DNA of 64,000 bases from Cannabis sativa (lineage: Eukaryota > Streptophyta > Magnoliopsida > Rosales > Cannabaceae): positions 43,710,396 to 43,774,395 of the forward strand of contig NC_083603.1 in assembly GCF_029168945.1 (NCBI RefSeq). The letters are read 5' to 3'. The notes beneath the pieces were generated by a model. That model was not told the origin of the DNA. It searched no databases and saw nothing but the letters and a program-made list of their open reading frames with translations. Shown in pieces: positions 45,691-58,163 of the stretch (position 1 is the stretch's first letter; every line of letters starts with the position of its first letter). Both the position numbers and the translations under genes were made by a program.

Positions 45691-46340
45691 AAAAAAAAAA
45701 AAAATTATTTTATTAAATGATAATTCAAATTAGGGTAAATACCATTTTGGACCCTGTGTTTTGCAAAAATTACAGATTGGACCCTGTGTTTTGTTAAATG
45801 ACAAAATAGACCCTGTATTTTCTAAAATAGTAAAAATAGGACACTGAGCTTAATTTTTGACAATTTTTTTTTAATACAACCAACTTGAAGAAAATGCTTA
45901 ATACGAACAGATACAAAAAATGTAAACAGTTTTGTCAAGCACTTTTAGATCGGATTATAATTAAACTTTATTTTGACAAAAAATCAATTCAGGGTCCTAT
46001 TTGTACTATTTTAAAAAATACAGGATCCATTTTGTCATTTAACAAAACACAGGGTCCAATTGGTAACTTTTGTAAAACAGAGGGTCCAAAATGGTATTTA
46101 CCCTTCAAATTATGTATTTTTTAAATGGTTAAAAATATACTTTAAATTCAATTTTCATCAATTTTTTTAATATAAAGATTAATTTCTAGTATGAACAGAA
46201 TACAAATAAAAAGAAAATGTAATCAATCTTGTTATAACACTTTTAAGTTAAGATATTAAATTTTAATTTGATAAAAATTAAGTTTGGAGTCTATTTTTGT
46301 ACCATTTTAAAAAATAAAGAGTTTGAATTGTCATTAAGTC
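45690..46340. mobile_element. Older family A MITE, split by a younger copy
   Basis: The left part (about 45705-45732, 'ttttattaaatgataattc') and the right part (46104-46340: diverged versions of 'acaacttttttttaata', 'aatacgaacagatac', 'tttgtaccattttaaaaaata') match the internal order of family A. The element at 45733-46103 sits between them. Outer ends are not clear. Confidence 0.6.
45733..46103. mobile_element. Foldback Mutator-like MITE, family A, 371 bp
   Basis: Nearly the same sequence as 43848-44243 but without its extra 31-bp unit. Perfect 9-bp duplication TTCAAATTA (45724-45732 and 46104-46112). Arms of about 130 bp are inverted repeats. Inserted in an older copy of the same family. 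Confidence 0.9.
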
Positions 46341-46349
46341 TACAGTACA

Positions 46350-47302
46350 ACTCCTAAAGAAGTGTTTCGATAGACTCTTTATCTGTTATGTGATACAACT
46401 TTTTAATCTCTCTATTTTTTATAAGTTAGAGTTAATTAAGACTATGTAAATTTTTTGTTCGCGGGTGCAACTATTTTTCTTATAAAGTAGTATTTAAATT
46501 TATTTTCAACACTATAAATTATTCGAAAAATTCAAAATACATAGCTACAACATACACAATAAAAACAAAAATTTAAACTAATTTTTTTTAAATGGCAACA
46601 CAGATAATTTTTTTTACCAAAACTACCCTTTAGATGGTCTTATGCAGGAATTTCCAATACTATTTACCCTACAAATTATGATAAAAAATATTTAGATATG
46701 ACTTAAATGTATATAAAAAAATAAAATTCCCAAAAAAACCTATACTAGTAGGGTTTTTTCTTGATAGATCTTAATCCCAGGGTCGTACAAGTGGACCCTC
46801 GTTTTGCATGCTTTTCCCCCAAATTGACCATACCCACCACACCATTCAAATTCTCTGATTCTGATCCTCAGACTAGATAGGATACCCTTCCTTTTACTCC
46901 AACAAATTTCAAATCTTAAATTTCATTTTTCCAATTAATAAAATCAATGCATCCATCTACCATAAATAATCTTTAATATTTATTTTCATTTACACTAAAA
47001 AAAATTAATATCAATTTTTGACAAATTTGGAGGGTATCATGCATAATGCATGTGCATCAAAAACAGTAACTAATTAAATACTAAAATAATTTTAAAAGAT
47101 GTATATACATACACATATATATATGTGATCATTTCCATTTTGTGATACACCATTAATTTTTTTCCAAAACTTTTTTTTTTTGGGTTGAACTGTACAAAAG
47201 AAAAGACAACAAATTTCTCTCAACTAAAATTAAATATTCTAAAAAGAAACAAAGTAAATTTAATTCTTTTTTTTTTTACTAATTTCATTTTTAAATTTAT
47301 AA
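46350..47302. other. AT-rich spacer, 3' side of the F-box gene
   Basis: Nothing recognised apart from the likely 3' UTR of the minus-strand gene at its right end. Confidence 0.5.
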
Positions 47303-48540
47303 TTATTCAAACAACACATTCTCACCGTCTTCAACCTCTGCCATTTCTCCTCCACCACCGTCGACGTCGGCGCCGTCTTCTTCAAGCCACCGTTCTCCGG
47401 GATTACACTCAGCTTTATGCCGAAGTTTCCAATCGAGCGCTTGACATCCACGCGAGCAGTAATTCACCTTCCCACACACTGAGCACCTTCGAAACTCGTG
47501 CGGCCGTGTCTCTGGTCGACCGCACCCGCCATGGGCGCAGAGTCTGAGCTTTTCTCCCACCGCGCCGCGGCCTGACTCGAACCACTCTTTCAGGAACCGG
47601 TTCGCCGGATGGAGCTCTCTCTCCGGCACGATGCACCCGAAATCGCTCAGGAGCGAGCAACCGACCGGCACTGGTGGAGATAAGCACCGGCGGTAGTAAT
47701 TGGACATCCACACCGGAGAACGGAGACCGGCGGCAAGCTCGCGCGCGTTCGCCTGAACAAGGAGGCGGCGTCCCTCTGCAACGTTTTGCCTGGTTCCGTA
47801 ACCGTCCTGGAGGCAATGACCGAGCTCGCGTAGTGCGTCGATGTGACCGAGGAAGGCGGCGCGTGCACACAAAGCTACTCCCGCGCGAAGATCCTTGTCG
47901 CTCTTTGAACCGCCGCTACCGTTGAACTGAATCACAGCGAGTGAGTAAAGAGCCGGCGCGTGAGATTTCATCGCTGCCTTTGCCATGAGCGAAGCACCAC
48001 TCCCTGGATTTTGTAAGCAATAAAATCGGATCTGATAACAAAATAAAAATCAACAACAAAGTCAAATAATTATTATTATAAATAAATACATAAATAAATC
48101 AAAAAGAGTAAAGCTGTTAATTGAGACTAACCATTCCGAGTGTATAAGAAGCCTCAGCGTTACCGGAGTTAACGCACTCTTTCAAAAACCGGTGAGCAGA
48201 ATCAGACCACTTTTCAGCTTTAATATCAAACACTTTCGAACAAGCTTTAGATAAGACCAACGGATGAAGACCTAACCGATTCAATCTCTTACATCTACAT
48301 CATAAAAAAAAAAGTTCATCAAACTCACTTTCTATTCATCCAAACAAGAAAACTTTCCAGGAAAAAAAAGAAAAAAACTTACGTAACAAGAATGTTAACG
48401 AAATCAGAAGGAGAAGAAGCTGAGGAACTAAGCTTAGCGAGGATACACGTTACGATATCGTCCGGTAAGCCATCAAAGAAATCTACTCTCTCTTCGATTC
48501 GACGGTGTATTTTGAACTTTTTTTTCCTCTGAAATGCCAT
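47303..48540 (-). CDS. F-box protein with MYND zinc finger (At1g67340-like), three exons, 349 aa
   Basis: Exons (minus): 48383-48540, 48132-48294 and 47303-48031; GT/AG borders, total 1050 nt. Seen: a basic N-terminus, an F-box (DFFDGLPDDIVTCILAKL, about residues 19-60), a Sel1-like helical repeat region (ASYTLGM, ALYSLAVIQFNGSGG, AAFLGHIDALRELGHCLQDG, about 95-185), and a C-terminal MYND finger with paired Cys and a final His/Cys at residues 272-316 (CAHGGCG, CSVCGKVNYCSRGCQ, HKAEC). Known: the family acts as substrate receptors of SCF ubiquitin ligases; MYND fingers bind partner proteins. The third exon is distinctly G+C-rich. No lesions seen. Confidence 0.95.
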
Positions 48541-48575
48541 TATTTTTTTCTTCGAGAGTTAATTTTTCATAACTG

Positions 48576-48607
48576 ACTCATAGAGAGAGAGAGAGAGTGT
48601 GTGTGTG
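48576..48607. repeat. GA/GT simple repeat in the F-box gene leader region
   Basis: A run of GA followed by GT dinucleotides lies just upstream of the start codon at 48540, probably in the 5' UTR. Confidence 0.7.
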
Positions 48608-48789
48608 GATTTGTATACGATTGGTTTTGGTTTTTGTTGCTGTGATTTGTGTGAGCTTATCGGTAAAAGGCGAAACCAAAGGAAGAGGCTATATATATAC
48701 GAAGAGGACGCCAAAATCAAGAAAATGGAGATGTGGACCCCAATTAAATGCAAACAAAGTTTTATATATATTTTAATAATAAATTAAAT

Positions 48790-49200
48790 TTAGACAATAA
48801 AATAAAAATATATTTACTGGATTTGCCTTGTACTTCAACATCTTGGATTTTGATTCTTTCTAAATTTTGGGTAATTGCTGAGTTGGATTGTGTAATTATT
48901 TTAGAATAAACAGAAATTAATATTAGTCATTAATGTATTTCATTATGGTAATTTTGTAAATAAAATTTGAATGTAATTTAATTAAATTTTTTTTGAAATG
49001 AATGAACTTAGCATAATTGGGATAGTTGGATTCTAGCTAGGTTAGATCTTACTCTAACTCGTCTTTAAATTAGGGCTTGTTCTAAGTTAAATTAAATTCT
49101 CGATAATGATTTTTTTTATCGTGAATATTTTTTATTAAATAGAATTGCATGTATCTCAGTAAAAATTTGAATTTAGAGTTATTAGGATCTGGTTGGACTC
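48790..49200. other. AT-rich spacer
   Basis: Promoter side of the F-box gene and AT-rich DNA; nothing else recognised. Confidence 0.5.
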
Positions 49201-49560
49201 TAAGGTTATGTTTGATAGGAAGGAGGAAAAATATATAAGATAGATGAAAAGTTTAAAAATGATAAGGAGTATCAAAGATAAAGAGGATAGTTGTTCTCTT
49301 ATTGTGTTGTTTGATATGAGAGTAAAATTTAAAGTAAAATAAGTATTTTATTATTTTAATACAATTATATATTAATTTTTAAAGGACAAAATAAATATTT
49401 TATATAATTTTTTTAAATTTTTTTTTGGATCCTCATTTTCAGAAGGATTAAGATTCATCTCTTATCTCTTTTTCTCTTTCTCTTGCCAAACAAAGAAATT
49501 ATTTAATCCCTTCCCTCCATTCTTTTTATCTTTCTCTTCCCTTTACCAAACAAAGTGTAA
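49201..49560. mobile_element. Possible MITE with TATGTTTGATAGG-type ends
   Basis: The left GGTTATGTTTGATAGGAAGG and the right CCCTTTACCAAACAAAGTG are roughly inverted, and both are bordered by purine or pyrimidine tracts in mirror order. The target duplication is unclear. Confidence 0.45.
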
Positions 49561-52500
49561 ACGGGAGTTTGGCCTACTTATATTCAAAACCGACGCGTAG
49601 TTACTTCATTTAATAAAATGAAAATTAAATATAGTTTAACTTATCTTAAATTACGGGGTTCTATATCAAATTAAATTCTTAATAAAAAGTAATCGCAAGT
49701 ACTTTTTTAATAGATTTGTATATATTTTAGTAAAATTTTAAATATGGAGTTCTTGGAATCTAGTTAATTAGACTGTAAGCAAGAGCTCAACTTGATGTAA
49801 AAATTTAAATTTATAATTATTTTTTTAAAAAAGTATATATTATTGGAATTAACTATAATATAAATAGTTTTTTTATTTTTTTTTATTTTTAATCCAATAC
49901 ATAACTAAACTAATGAGTTTTTTTTTTTTTTTGAGTGAAATAATGAGTTAATATCACCATAGTGATAGGGGAAAACAACTAAGTAACCCCACCCCTCCCT
50001 TTTCCCTAATATTAGGAAGATAATTCGAAATTAATTGTGAAGAGAAATTCAAGCTTACGATCACAACAAGTACTTTTGTTTACAAGGAATAATTACAATT
50101 TTATTTTATTGTAAAAGTATTTTACATTTAATAGAAATTGTAACCAAAATATGATAATTGAGTGTTAAACGGAATTTCAATTTTTTTTTTAAAAAAAGTG
50201 AAAAATTGTAATTTTGAGCTTATTAATGTGTTGATAATTAATGGGAACAATAATTTTAGTTAAAGGTATGGAAGATTCCACTTCCACATTTAGTTAAGCA
50301 ATAGAAGACACCACTTGACGATTCTCCATTTTTGCCTTGAAAATAAGCTTCAATTATTATTTATTTTTCTCTTTAATTTGTTAGGTGTATGACACATTTC
50401 CCTCTATTTTTTCAACTTGTTATGCTTATGCATGTGCAAAGCACTTGTTATTTCCCATCCATATTTTGACAAAAATCACTAACATTATGAACGCAATAAC
50501 ATATATATATATATATAAATTAAAAGCTACACAAAAAAATTAAAAAAAGAAAAAAAAAAGATACTTATTATTATAAGTGATGAATGATATGATATGGAGA
50601 ACCCATACTATAATACAATTATGGATTATAATTGGTTATCAATTATATGTGTAAACATATTTATATATTACTATTATTAAATATATTTTTGGATAAGTTT
50701 ATTTTTTCAAAGTTAGGCCTTTTTTTTCCAAAAAAATATTCTGTTTTTTTTATAGGCTCTAGTTAATTTTGCACTCTTTTATCTTCATATTCCCACTAAA
50801 GTTATGTACTAGCTAATAGATATTTATGAATAGCTTTTCTTCAAAGTTTTAACCTTTTTTTTTTCTTTTTTTCTAACGTATAGATATTAGTATACTTAAG
50901 ATAAGAAGCCTAGGCCCTAGATTGGATTAAATTTAAATAACAACAAAAGCTAGCTAAACTCTCTAGAAAGGGTCAATTTTGTTAGTTTTGGATTTTATAT
51001 ATTAATTTTGTTTAATTATATTTAATTTAATTTATAGAAATGAAAATACCATGATAAACGTGTTGCCCAACCACAATTTTTTTTGTTCGTGTCGTCCCAT
51101 GAGTAACGGGAAAGCCAAATAACCTTAATCCTAACCTTGTGGAACTATTAATCTCCATATATAATTAAACACTTTATAGTAAGATATAAGTATATACAAT
51201 TGCATTGATCGTATATAGGTAGTTTTTTGAATATAATTAATGAGAAAAAATTGGTAATAAAGAGAAACAAAGTGCTACACATATACAACTTTGAAGAAAA
51301 ATTTTGGGTTTTTTTTTTTTAAAGTAACATTTTGTAATTAATAATGGACGGAAATTAATTTTGAAATAAGAAATAATGAAGCATGTAATTAATCACGTGA
51401 GTTGCACGTGGAAAACTATACGTTGGGACAAAAGTTGGCCGGTGTACATGTGTACTCAAAGCATGTCCTATTGTATCATCATCATCATGAATATTTTAGT
51501 TGTACAGTGCTGTTGGTACGATTCCAACAGAGTTGTTGAACAGTAAATATTATCATCATTATATATATATATATCTATCTGTGTGTACGTATTACTACTA
51601 CATACCGTATAATATATAATTGTGTGTTTATGTGTCACCAATCCAAACAGAAAAAATCTCATTTTGCATAAAACTTTTAAATATATATATATAACTAAGA
51701 AGTAAGAACTATCTATACGCATATATGGGTTTAGAGAGTTCAAGTTGAGACAAACAAGTTGAGAGGAGTTTTGTAGATCAAGTTAAGCTAAATGAGATTT
51801 TTATTATTATAACAACATGAGGGGTCAACAAAAATCATATTTTATTACAATACAAGAATATGTTTTCAATTAAATAATAATAATTAAAAGAAAAAAGGAA
51901 ACAAAGAGGGTCTCTATCTCTAATATATATATGTACCACTTGTGTGTAATTTATATATATTTATATATATGAATTTTTAGGTACGAGTGTTTTTGTATAT
52001 GCAAAAATTATAATTCAATTATATATATATATATATTCTTTGTTTTAATTTGAAAATTTTAAATATTTACAATTTCGAACAAGAGTTATTGAATAATATT
52101 GTCCTAAATTAATAGATTAAAAAAAGTAAAAATATTAAGCCATATATAAAAATAAGAGTTACTCCATTCATTACTAATTAGTTTTAAGATGAAACCCTAT
52201 GATTCTTAATATGGTATCAAAGTCTTATTTTTAGTTAGCGAGCTTTCGATCCACATTTATTAGATAGTACTTAACCATCCGCAAATGAGCAAATAGAACT
52301 TGTAGCCACGAACAAATGACACTACTTATGATAAGGTGATTCAAGAACAAAATATAGTTACCATCTTGAGGAAAAATATTAGATAATATTATCCATGTGG
52401 ATCAAATGTAAAAATATTGAGTCTTATATAAAAAGATGGATTATTCTACTCAATACTAATTAGTTTTGAGATAAAACTCCATAATTTTCAAATATTTGTT

Positions 52501-53080
52501 TAAAATTTTCCTAAAATAAATCAGATATTTGTTTATTATAATAATATACAATACTAAATAAAAAAATATAATTACTCTAAATATGACAAAAATTAAAACA
52601 TATTAAAAAAAATTCCTAAATCAAATAAATGGAGGAGGGTTTTTGGATAAGGGTTGAAGATGTGGAGTTGGTGGAACACAAATCTTATAGCTTTTTCCTC
52701 TAAACCCACAAAAAGGAGATGAAGTAGTACTATACAACCGTGACATGGATTTGGTAGAAAATGTGTCCTGCATTGCTTCTTAATTGCTTGTCTACCTATC
52801 ATTTTTATTATTATATATATATTTTTTTATTTTTTTTGGCTAGCTATACTCAACTTTATTTTCCATCATATGCATATAATATTTTTTATATACATAATTC
52901 TATGTGCTATGATTACTTGATTTATCGATTGATGTGAAAATGAAAGTATGTTTAGAAGTATACAAGTATATATCTTAATTTGAGTCAATTAGGCAATTTT
53001 GCACAACAAATTGATAATAATATGGCTGGCATATTAGAACAGAAGGAATTGCATGATTGCTTATTTTGACTAATAATAAC

Positions 53081-53123
<43 letters not shown>

Positions 53124-54200
53124 CTGGCTAATATTTTAAAATCTGACCTATAGAATGTAGACTACATAACATAACCACTACTAGATTCTCTGTATAATTT
53201 AGTATACATATTATGTAAAAAGTTATGCAATATTTTTTTTATACACTACGTATAACTATATATTTATATCAAATTAAATAACATATATATTGTTTATCAA
53301 ACTCTTCATTGTATTATATATTGATTTTTATAAAAACTTGTTTTTCAGCTTTCAAATGAAATCCATATAATTAAATTCATGATTCTCTAGAACAATTGAC
53401 TAGTAAATGTACATATATATTGAATCAGTTTTTTATTATTTATATATATATAAAAAAAAATATATGTGTATAACTCGTTTCTCATACACTTTCGTGGACG
53501 GCAATATATATTGAATTATATATGTATATAAATCATATAATATAATTAATAAGTGCATTTATTTCACGAACTGTACATATGAAATTTGAAATTCTCATCA
53601 AATCATATAATAATTTCATTTCAAACCCCACAAGGAGTCATCACTATATGGAAAATATAAGCAAGCTAGCTACAGACTTAGCCATCTGTTTTCTTATCAA
53701 AATAATCAAAAAATAATATATATTGTAAAGATAATTACATTTATTGATTTTTTTGCCGCCTACTGTAACAAATTATATATATATGTTATTGTTGCGTGTT
53801 ATATAAAATTGTTATATAACTATAAGTATTCATCTTGTGAAGCAAGTAATCCAATTAATATACAAATCAAACTCATTGCAGCCACACTTATTTTCGAATC
53901 TTGGTATTAAACAGTAATTAGTTTATATGCTTGATTAAATATAGGTATATTTTAGCTATTAATTATGGAATGAATTATATATATGTGTGTATATAGTACA
54001 TCATATGATATATCAAATCAAAAGAAAATTACGACAATTACGCACACATGTTCTATTCATGGACAGACATACCCATGTATACATGTGTTCTATATATTAT
54101 GACTAATTAGAATTTTCTTTTGCACTCAAACTTTCATATATGTACCAAATGGTATTTTTGAATTCTTCAGTTATTAAAAGTTTTCTCCAAGCTGTTAAAA
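49561..54200. other. Gene-free AT-rich stretch
   Basis: Over 4.6 kb of AT-rich sequence with runs of TA dinucleotides (for example 50504-50516, 51560-51572, 52020-52034). Short frames have no recognisable family and lie in low-complexity DNA. Confidence 0.5.
53071..53122. repeat. (TAA)n microsatellite
   Basis: About 17 TAA units with one interruption near the start. Confidence 0.95.
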
Positions 54201-54204
54201 TTAT

Positions 54205-54598
54205 TTAATTGATTTAGCATTTTTTCCCCCGAACTTTAACATATACTAAATTGTGTTCTCTGAATTTTTTTTACCGTTAAAAATTCCCCCTGAACTATTG
54301 TTAGATTTAAGAACTTTTATCTAATTTTAGTAAAAAAAATTCTTACATGGATGAAAGTTAAGAGGCATGATTTAATATATATCAAAGTTTGAGGGGCATG
54401 ATTTGGTAGATATCAAAGTCAGGGAGCATGATTTAGTACATAAACAATCACTGAAACAGTAAAATTGAATGAAATTATACAAAAGTCCTTATATCTAACA
54501 ATCTCAATAGTTCATGAGGAATTTTTAACGACCAAAAAAGTCCAGAGGGCACAATTTAGTACATGTCAAAGTTCGGAGGGAAAAAAATACTAATTAGC
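54205..54598. mobile_element. Mutator-like MITE, family B, second copy
   Basis: Shares with 2725-3127 the phrases 'actaaatcatgc', 'tttgatatctaccaaatcatgc', 'gtttcagtgattgttta' (in reverse orientation) and the end ACTAATTAGCC. The halves are inverted repeats. The flanking duplication is not clear. Confidence 0.7.
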
Positions 54599-54652
54599 CA
54601 TAAAATTTTTGTTTAATTTTACAAACCTACGTCTAACGTAGTAATTATATAT

Positions 54653-54989
54653 AAGATTATTTCACAAATACATAAAAACAAAAAAAAAAATTACAAAAAA
54701 ATACGATTTCACAGAATTTAAAATATTTTTACGATTTTTTTTTAATTTTATTTACAAAAAATAAGGTCATTTTATGTTTACTCTTGTTAATTTGTTGTTG
54801 ATTTTTTGTTATTTGTATATTTTTTTGTTGTTGTTTTGATGTTATTTAAATGTTATTTTTATGTAGTTTTCTTGTTGTTTTTGTGTTATTTTTATAAAAA
54901 AACTGTAAAAAAGTAAAATAAAATCTTTAAATGTAAAAATATAATTTTTTTTTTTTTTTACAAAAAGTGATGCGTTATGTAATTATTCC
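54653..54989. mobile_element. Mutator-like MITE, family C, second copy
   Basis: Close relative of 5363-5693 (same start AAGATTATTTCACAAA-like and end GTAATTATTCC). Flanks ATTATATAT (54644-54652) and ATTATTTAT (54990-54998) form a 9-bp duplication with one mismatch. Confidence 0.65.
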
Positions 54990-54999
54990 ATTATTTATC

Positions 55000-56270
55000 T
55001 TGTATAAAATGGTGCTCTCCAAATTTTAACATATGTACTAAATAATATCTTCTAAATTATGTCTATGTCAAATGCCCAATAGTAAAATTGAACAACAGAA
55101 TTTAACAATCTAAATAAATCAAGAAATTTTTTCACAAAACACAATTTAATACATCTTAAAATTTATTGAATTTTTTTGTCTAATTAGCCATACATTATTT
55201 ACCTAATAACAATTTTTTTTTATAAATAAAAAAAAAATAAAAGGGCTGGAAAGAGTACTGTGAGTTGATGAATTAATTAGCCATGAAAACAAGCAAGCTT
55301 TGCATCATCCTATGTTATTTTCTTCTTATTTTTTTAACTTTCGAACATAACTTATTGGGATGGAGATTGATCTCCATTTGGTCACTATCTTTGAGTTAAA
55401 TTATTTGACACACACATATAATTCTATATATATTATTTATTAATTATTAAAAAAAAATGCACTACTACTCATCATCATCATCATCATCATAGGTTTAAGT
55501 CAATAATGTAAAATAGTTTACACATAATTAAATTGCCGTTTTTGACATTGCAACTTAGGAAAATGAATGAAAATGACTAATGTTTGTAAAGCTATATGTT
55601 TAATAATATAAATATATAAATATATAAATATATAAATAATGCCACATAGGAAAACTTGTGAAGGAAAATATAGGGCTTTCCACAAGAAAGTAATGAGAGA
55701 TTGTATTTGTACATGTGAATTGTGATAACTCTTTCAAGGCTTATAATTACAGCACTAATTGTCTTCACATGCATATGCTTTGTTGATACATAACTACTTT
55801 TATCTTCTTCTTCTTCATTTTTTTTTTAATTTTTTTGGAAAAATAAATATTAACCAAACTAATTAATTAACTTCACAGTACAATACTTACTGTTGTTTGG
55901 AAATTTTCATTCCAACCGTCCACACAACTTTATTATTATATGCTTCTTTTTTACGTGTCATTTATGGTCACATGCTAATTAATTAGCTATATATATAGTG
56001 TTAGTTAAAAGCTAGCATAATATTTGATATAAAGGAGTTTTTTACAAACAAAAGTAAAAGTAAAATAATTGTTTTCACTTTGAATGGTAAATTAATAATA
56101 AGACTTTTATTACCAGCTAGACCGTTATTGTTAACGATGTCGGCAAAAAATGATCTGATTATAATAAGTACTAAACTAGGTACCCCACTTTAGTCAGTCA
56201 TTAAAAAGTTAGCTAGCACCAAATGATTTTAGTGTAGTATTGGTTTTGAAAAGTTTGGAGTGTTTTGTTA
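55000..56270. other. AT-rich spacer
   Basis: Includes a short (TCA)n microsatellite at 55469-55490 and a (TATAAA)-like run at 55612-55638. No gene recognised. Confidence 0.5.
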
Positions 56271-56384
56271 ACTAGGGTTTGGAATTACTCCGACTCTTTC
56301 CCTTGGGTTTGCCCTCGCCTCGCGAAAGGCATTCTTTTTTGAAAGCGTAGTGTATGAATTGCCGACGATGGAAGATCTTCTATC

Positions 56385-56640
56385 TGGCTGACAAGGTGGG
56401 TAAGCCTTATTTCATGGGTCGTCTCTGCACTAATTAATCGGGATTATAGTAGGGACTCCTTAAAAAATCACCTATGTCGATTATGGAAGCTAGAGGAGAA
56501 GAATTGGTAGGTGAAACTAAAGGTCAAGACTAGAAAGTTTTTGATTCTAGCGCTATCTTTTAATGAGGAACAGATTCATCACATGGTCTTACAAGACTCC
56601 ATGGTTCTTAAAGACTGGAGTCCTGATTCTTAGAAAATTT
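56385..56640 (+). pseudogene. Possible LINE ORF1 (DUF4283) remnant
   Basis: Two adjoining frames read YLADKVGKPYFMGRLCT, then YSRDSLKNHLCRLWKLEEK followed by a stop and TRKFLILALSFNEEQIHHMV. The order glycine-arginine, then L-W-K, then F-x-L-x-F resembles the DUF4283 domain of LINE ORF1 proteins. It carries a frameshift and stops. The assignment is by eye and tentative. Confidence 0.45.
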
Positions 56641-56762
56641 ACAGTCATTGACCTGTTGGACCAATGTGATGGACCGATTTCCTCTAAATAAGAAGATGAA
56701 AATGAAAAAATTTCTAAAAATAAAAAAAACCAAATAAAACACAAACCTTGTTCTCGGGATCA

Positions 56763-56890
56763 TTAATGGCTGCTCTCTCCTCTTCCTCTTCTTCTTGTTC
56801 GTGGTCTCGGGGTCGGGGTCTTTAATGGTTGCTTTCTCCTCTTCCTCTTCTTCTTGTTTGTGGTCATGGGGGTCAGGATTGTTAATGGAG
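56763..56890. repeat. 59-60-bp tandem repeat, two units plus
   Basis: TTAATGG recurs at 56763, 56822 and 56882, and the intervening 'ctcctcttcctcttcttcttgtt' blocks match with few changes. Confidence 0.8.
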
Positions 56891-56964
56891 GTTTTTCAGA
56901 TGAAAAAATTGGAAAGGGAAGATAATTATGGGTCGTGGAAGAAGGGGATACGGGCTTTAAATGC

Positions 56965-57115
56965 AAAACTATTAGGGGCGACCATTAGGGGCGAAAAAGT
57001 TGCCCCTACTAGTATAAGTGTGAAAATTCCCGCCTTTGGGCAATGGGTAATTTTCAATTTATTAGAGGCGATTTTTGTCGCACCCCTAATAGTAACTTGT
57101 CACATCTAATACTTT
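56965..57115. repeat. Cluster of inverted 'taggggcga' motifs
   Basis: The motif TTAGGGGCGA appears in both orientations (near 56970, 56984, 57002, 57062, 57082). Such repeated short motifs are typical of the subterminal regions of CACTA-type elements, but no ends were found here. Confidence 0.45.
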
Positions 57116-57129
57116 TAGGGGTTATTAAC

Positions 57130-57807
57130 AGGTCATTGCATAAGCCAATGTCACGGCTCGCTGAGGGAGTTAGGCACTTATGAGAGTTTTTAAACCCTAA
57201 TTTTGAAGGAGGAGGAGAGCTTTTGGATTTTAGACTTTTGGGATACGAAATTGGAGGCAGAAAGCGACTGAAGAGACTACTACCATTGTTTATCTACGAG
57301 TTCTTTTCTTCTTATTTTAATTTGATGTTTCCAATTAGTTTAATTCAATTGTTCACCATGACAATGGGTAGTTAAACTTTTAATTAGACAATTAATGGAT
57401 ATTGTTTGATATTTCTTGATGGTTTAATACAAATTAATTCTTCTCCAATTTCTTATTTGCCTCTATTTTATTTGTGCTTAATTCTTATAGCTTGATCACC
57501 AATTATATATTTATCATTTCAATGCAAATTAAATCTTAAAAAGTGTGTTGATTATTCTATTGTAAAATAGATATAGACTTCGATATTAGAAGAAAATGTG
57601 TAGTAATTAGAATTTCTATACTTAATACAAATTATATGTGTAATTTACTATAGAACTTTCACATATAATTTAAATTCTATATATCTTTATAAGAATATAG
57701 ATTGAAAGTGTTAAATCTGCTATTAAATATATAGTAATTAAAATTGTATTGGACCATAAGACATTAATACAATTAAGTACACTAAATTTTAATTATTGTT
57801 ATTTGCC
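57130..57807. other. AT-rich spacer
   Basis: No gene or bounded repeat recognised. Confidence 0.5.
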
Positions 57808-58163
57808 ATTCACTACACCAAAAATTAGAATTAGTGACATTTTTATTAGTGACATTTGTATAAAAATGTCACAGTAATAATGATTTAATAACGTTTGTAT
57901 AAAAATGTCACTTGAATAAGAATATATGACATTTTAATTACTAACATTTTTTTTGAAATGTCACGGCTAATGTATTTTAGTGACATTTGATAAAAAATGT
58001 TACTAATTTGTGAATATTTACTTTTAGTTTCATTTATAAAATGTTACTAAAATAGATGAATAGTTACATTTGTGAAAATGATACAAAACATTGAATTTAA
58101 TGACATTTGAGAAGTGTTACTACAGTTAATCGATTAAGAGCTTTAGAAAAATTGGGATTAGGT

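Noticed and set aside
47185..47547. Plus-strand frame of 120 codons over the end of the F-box gene
   Set aside because: It is antisense to the MYND-finger exon, and its composition follows the G+C-rich real gene.
49201..49560. Confident assignment of this inverted-repeat segment to hAT or another superfamily
   Set aside because: I could not find a convincing target-site duplication, so only a possible MITE is listed.
52593..52802. Minus-strand frame of 69 codons in the gene-free region
   Set aside because: Short, AT-rich, no family resemblance, no supporting splice or leader signals.
53071..53122. Regular repeat that could be taken for a CRISPR-like array
   Set aside because: It is a simple trinucleotide microsatellite in plant DNA, without spacers.
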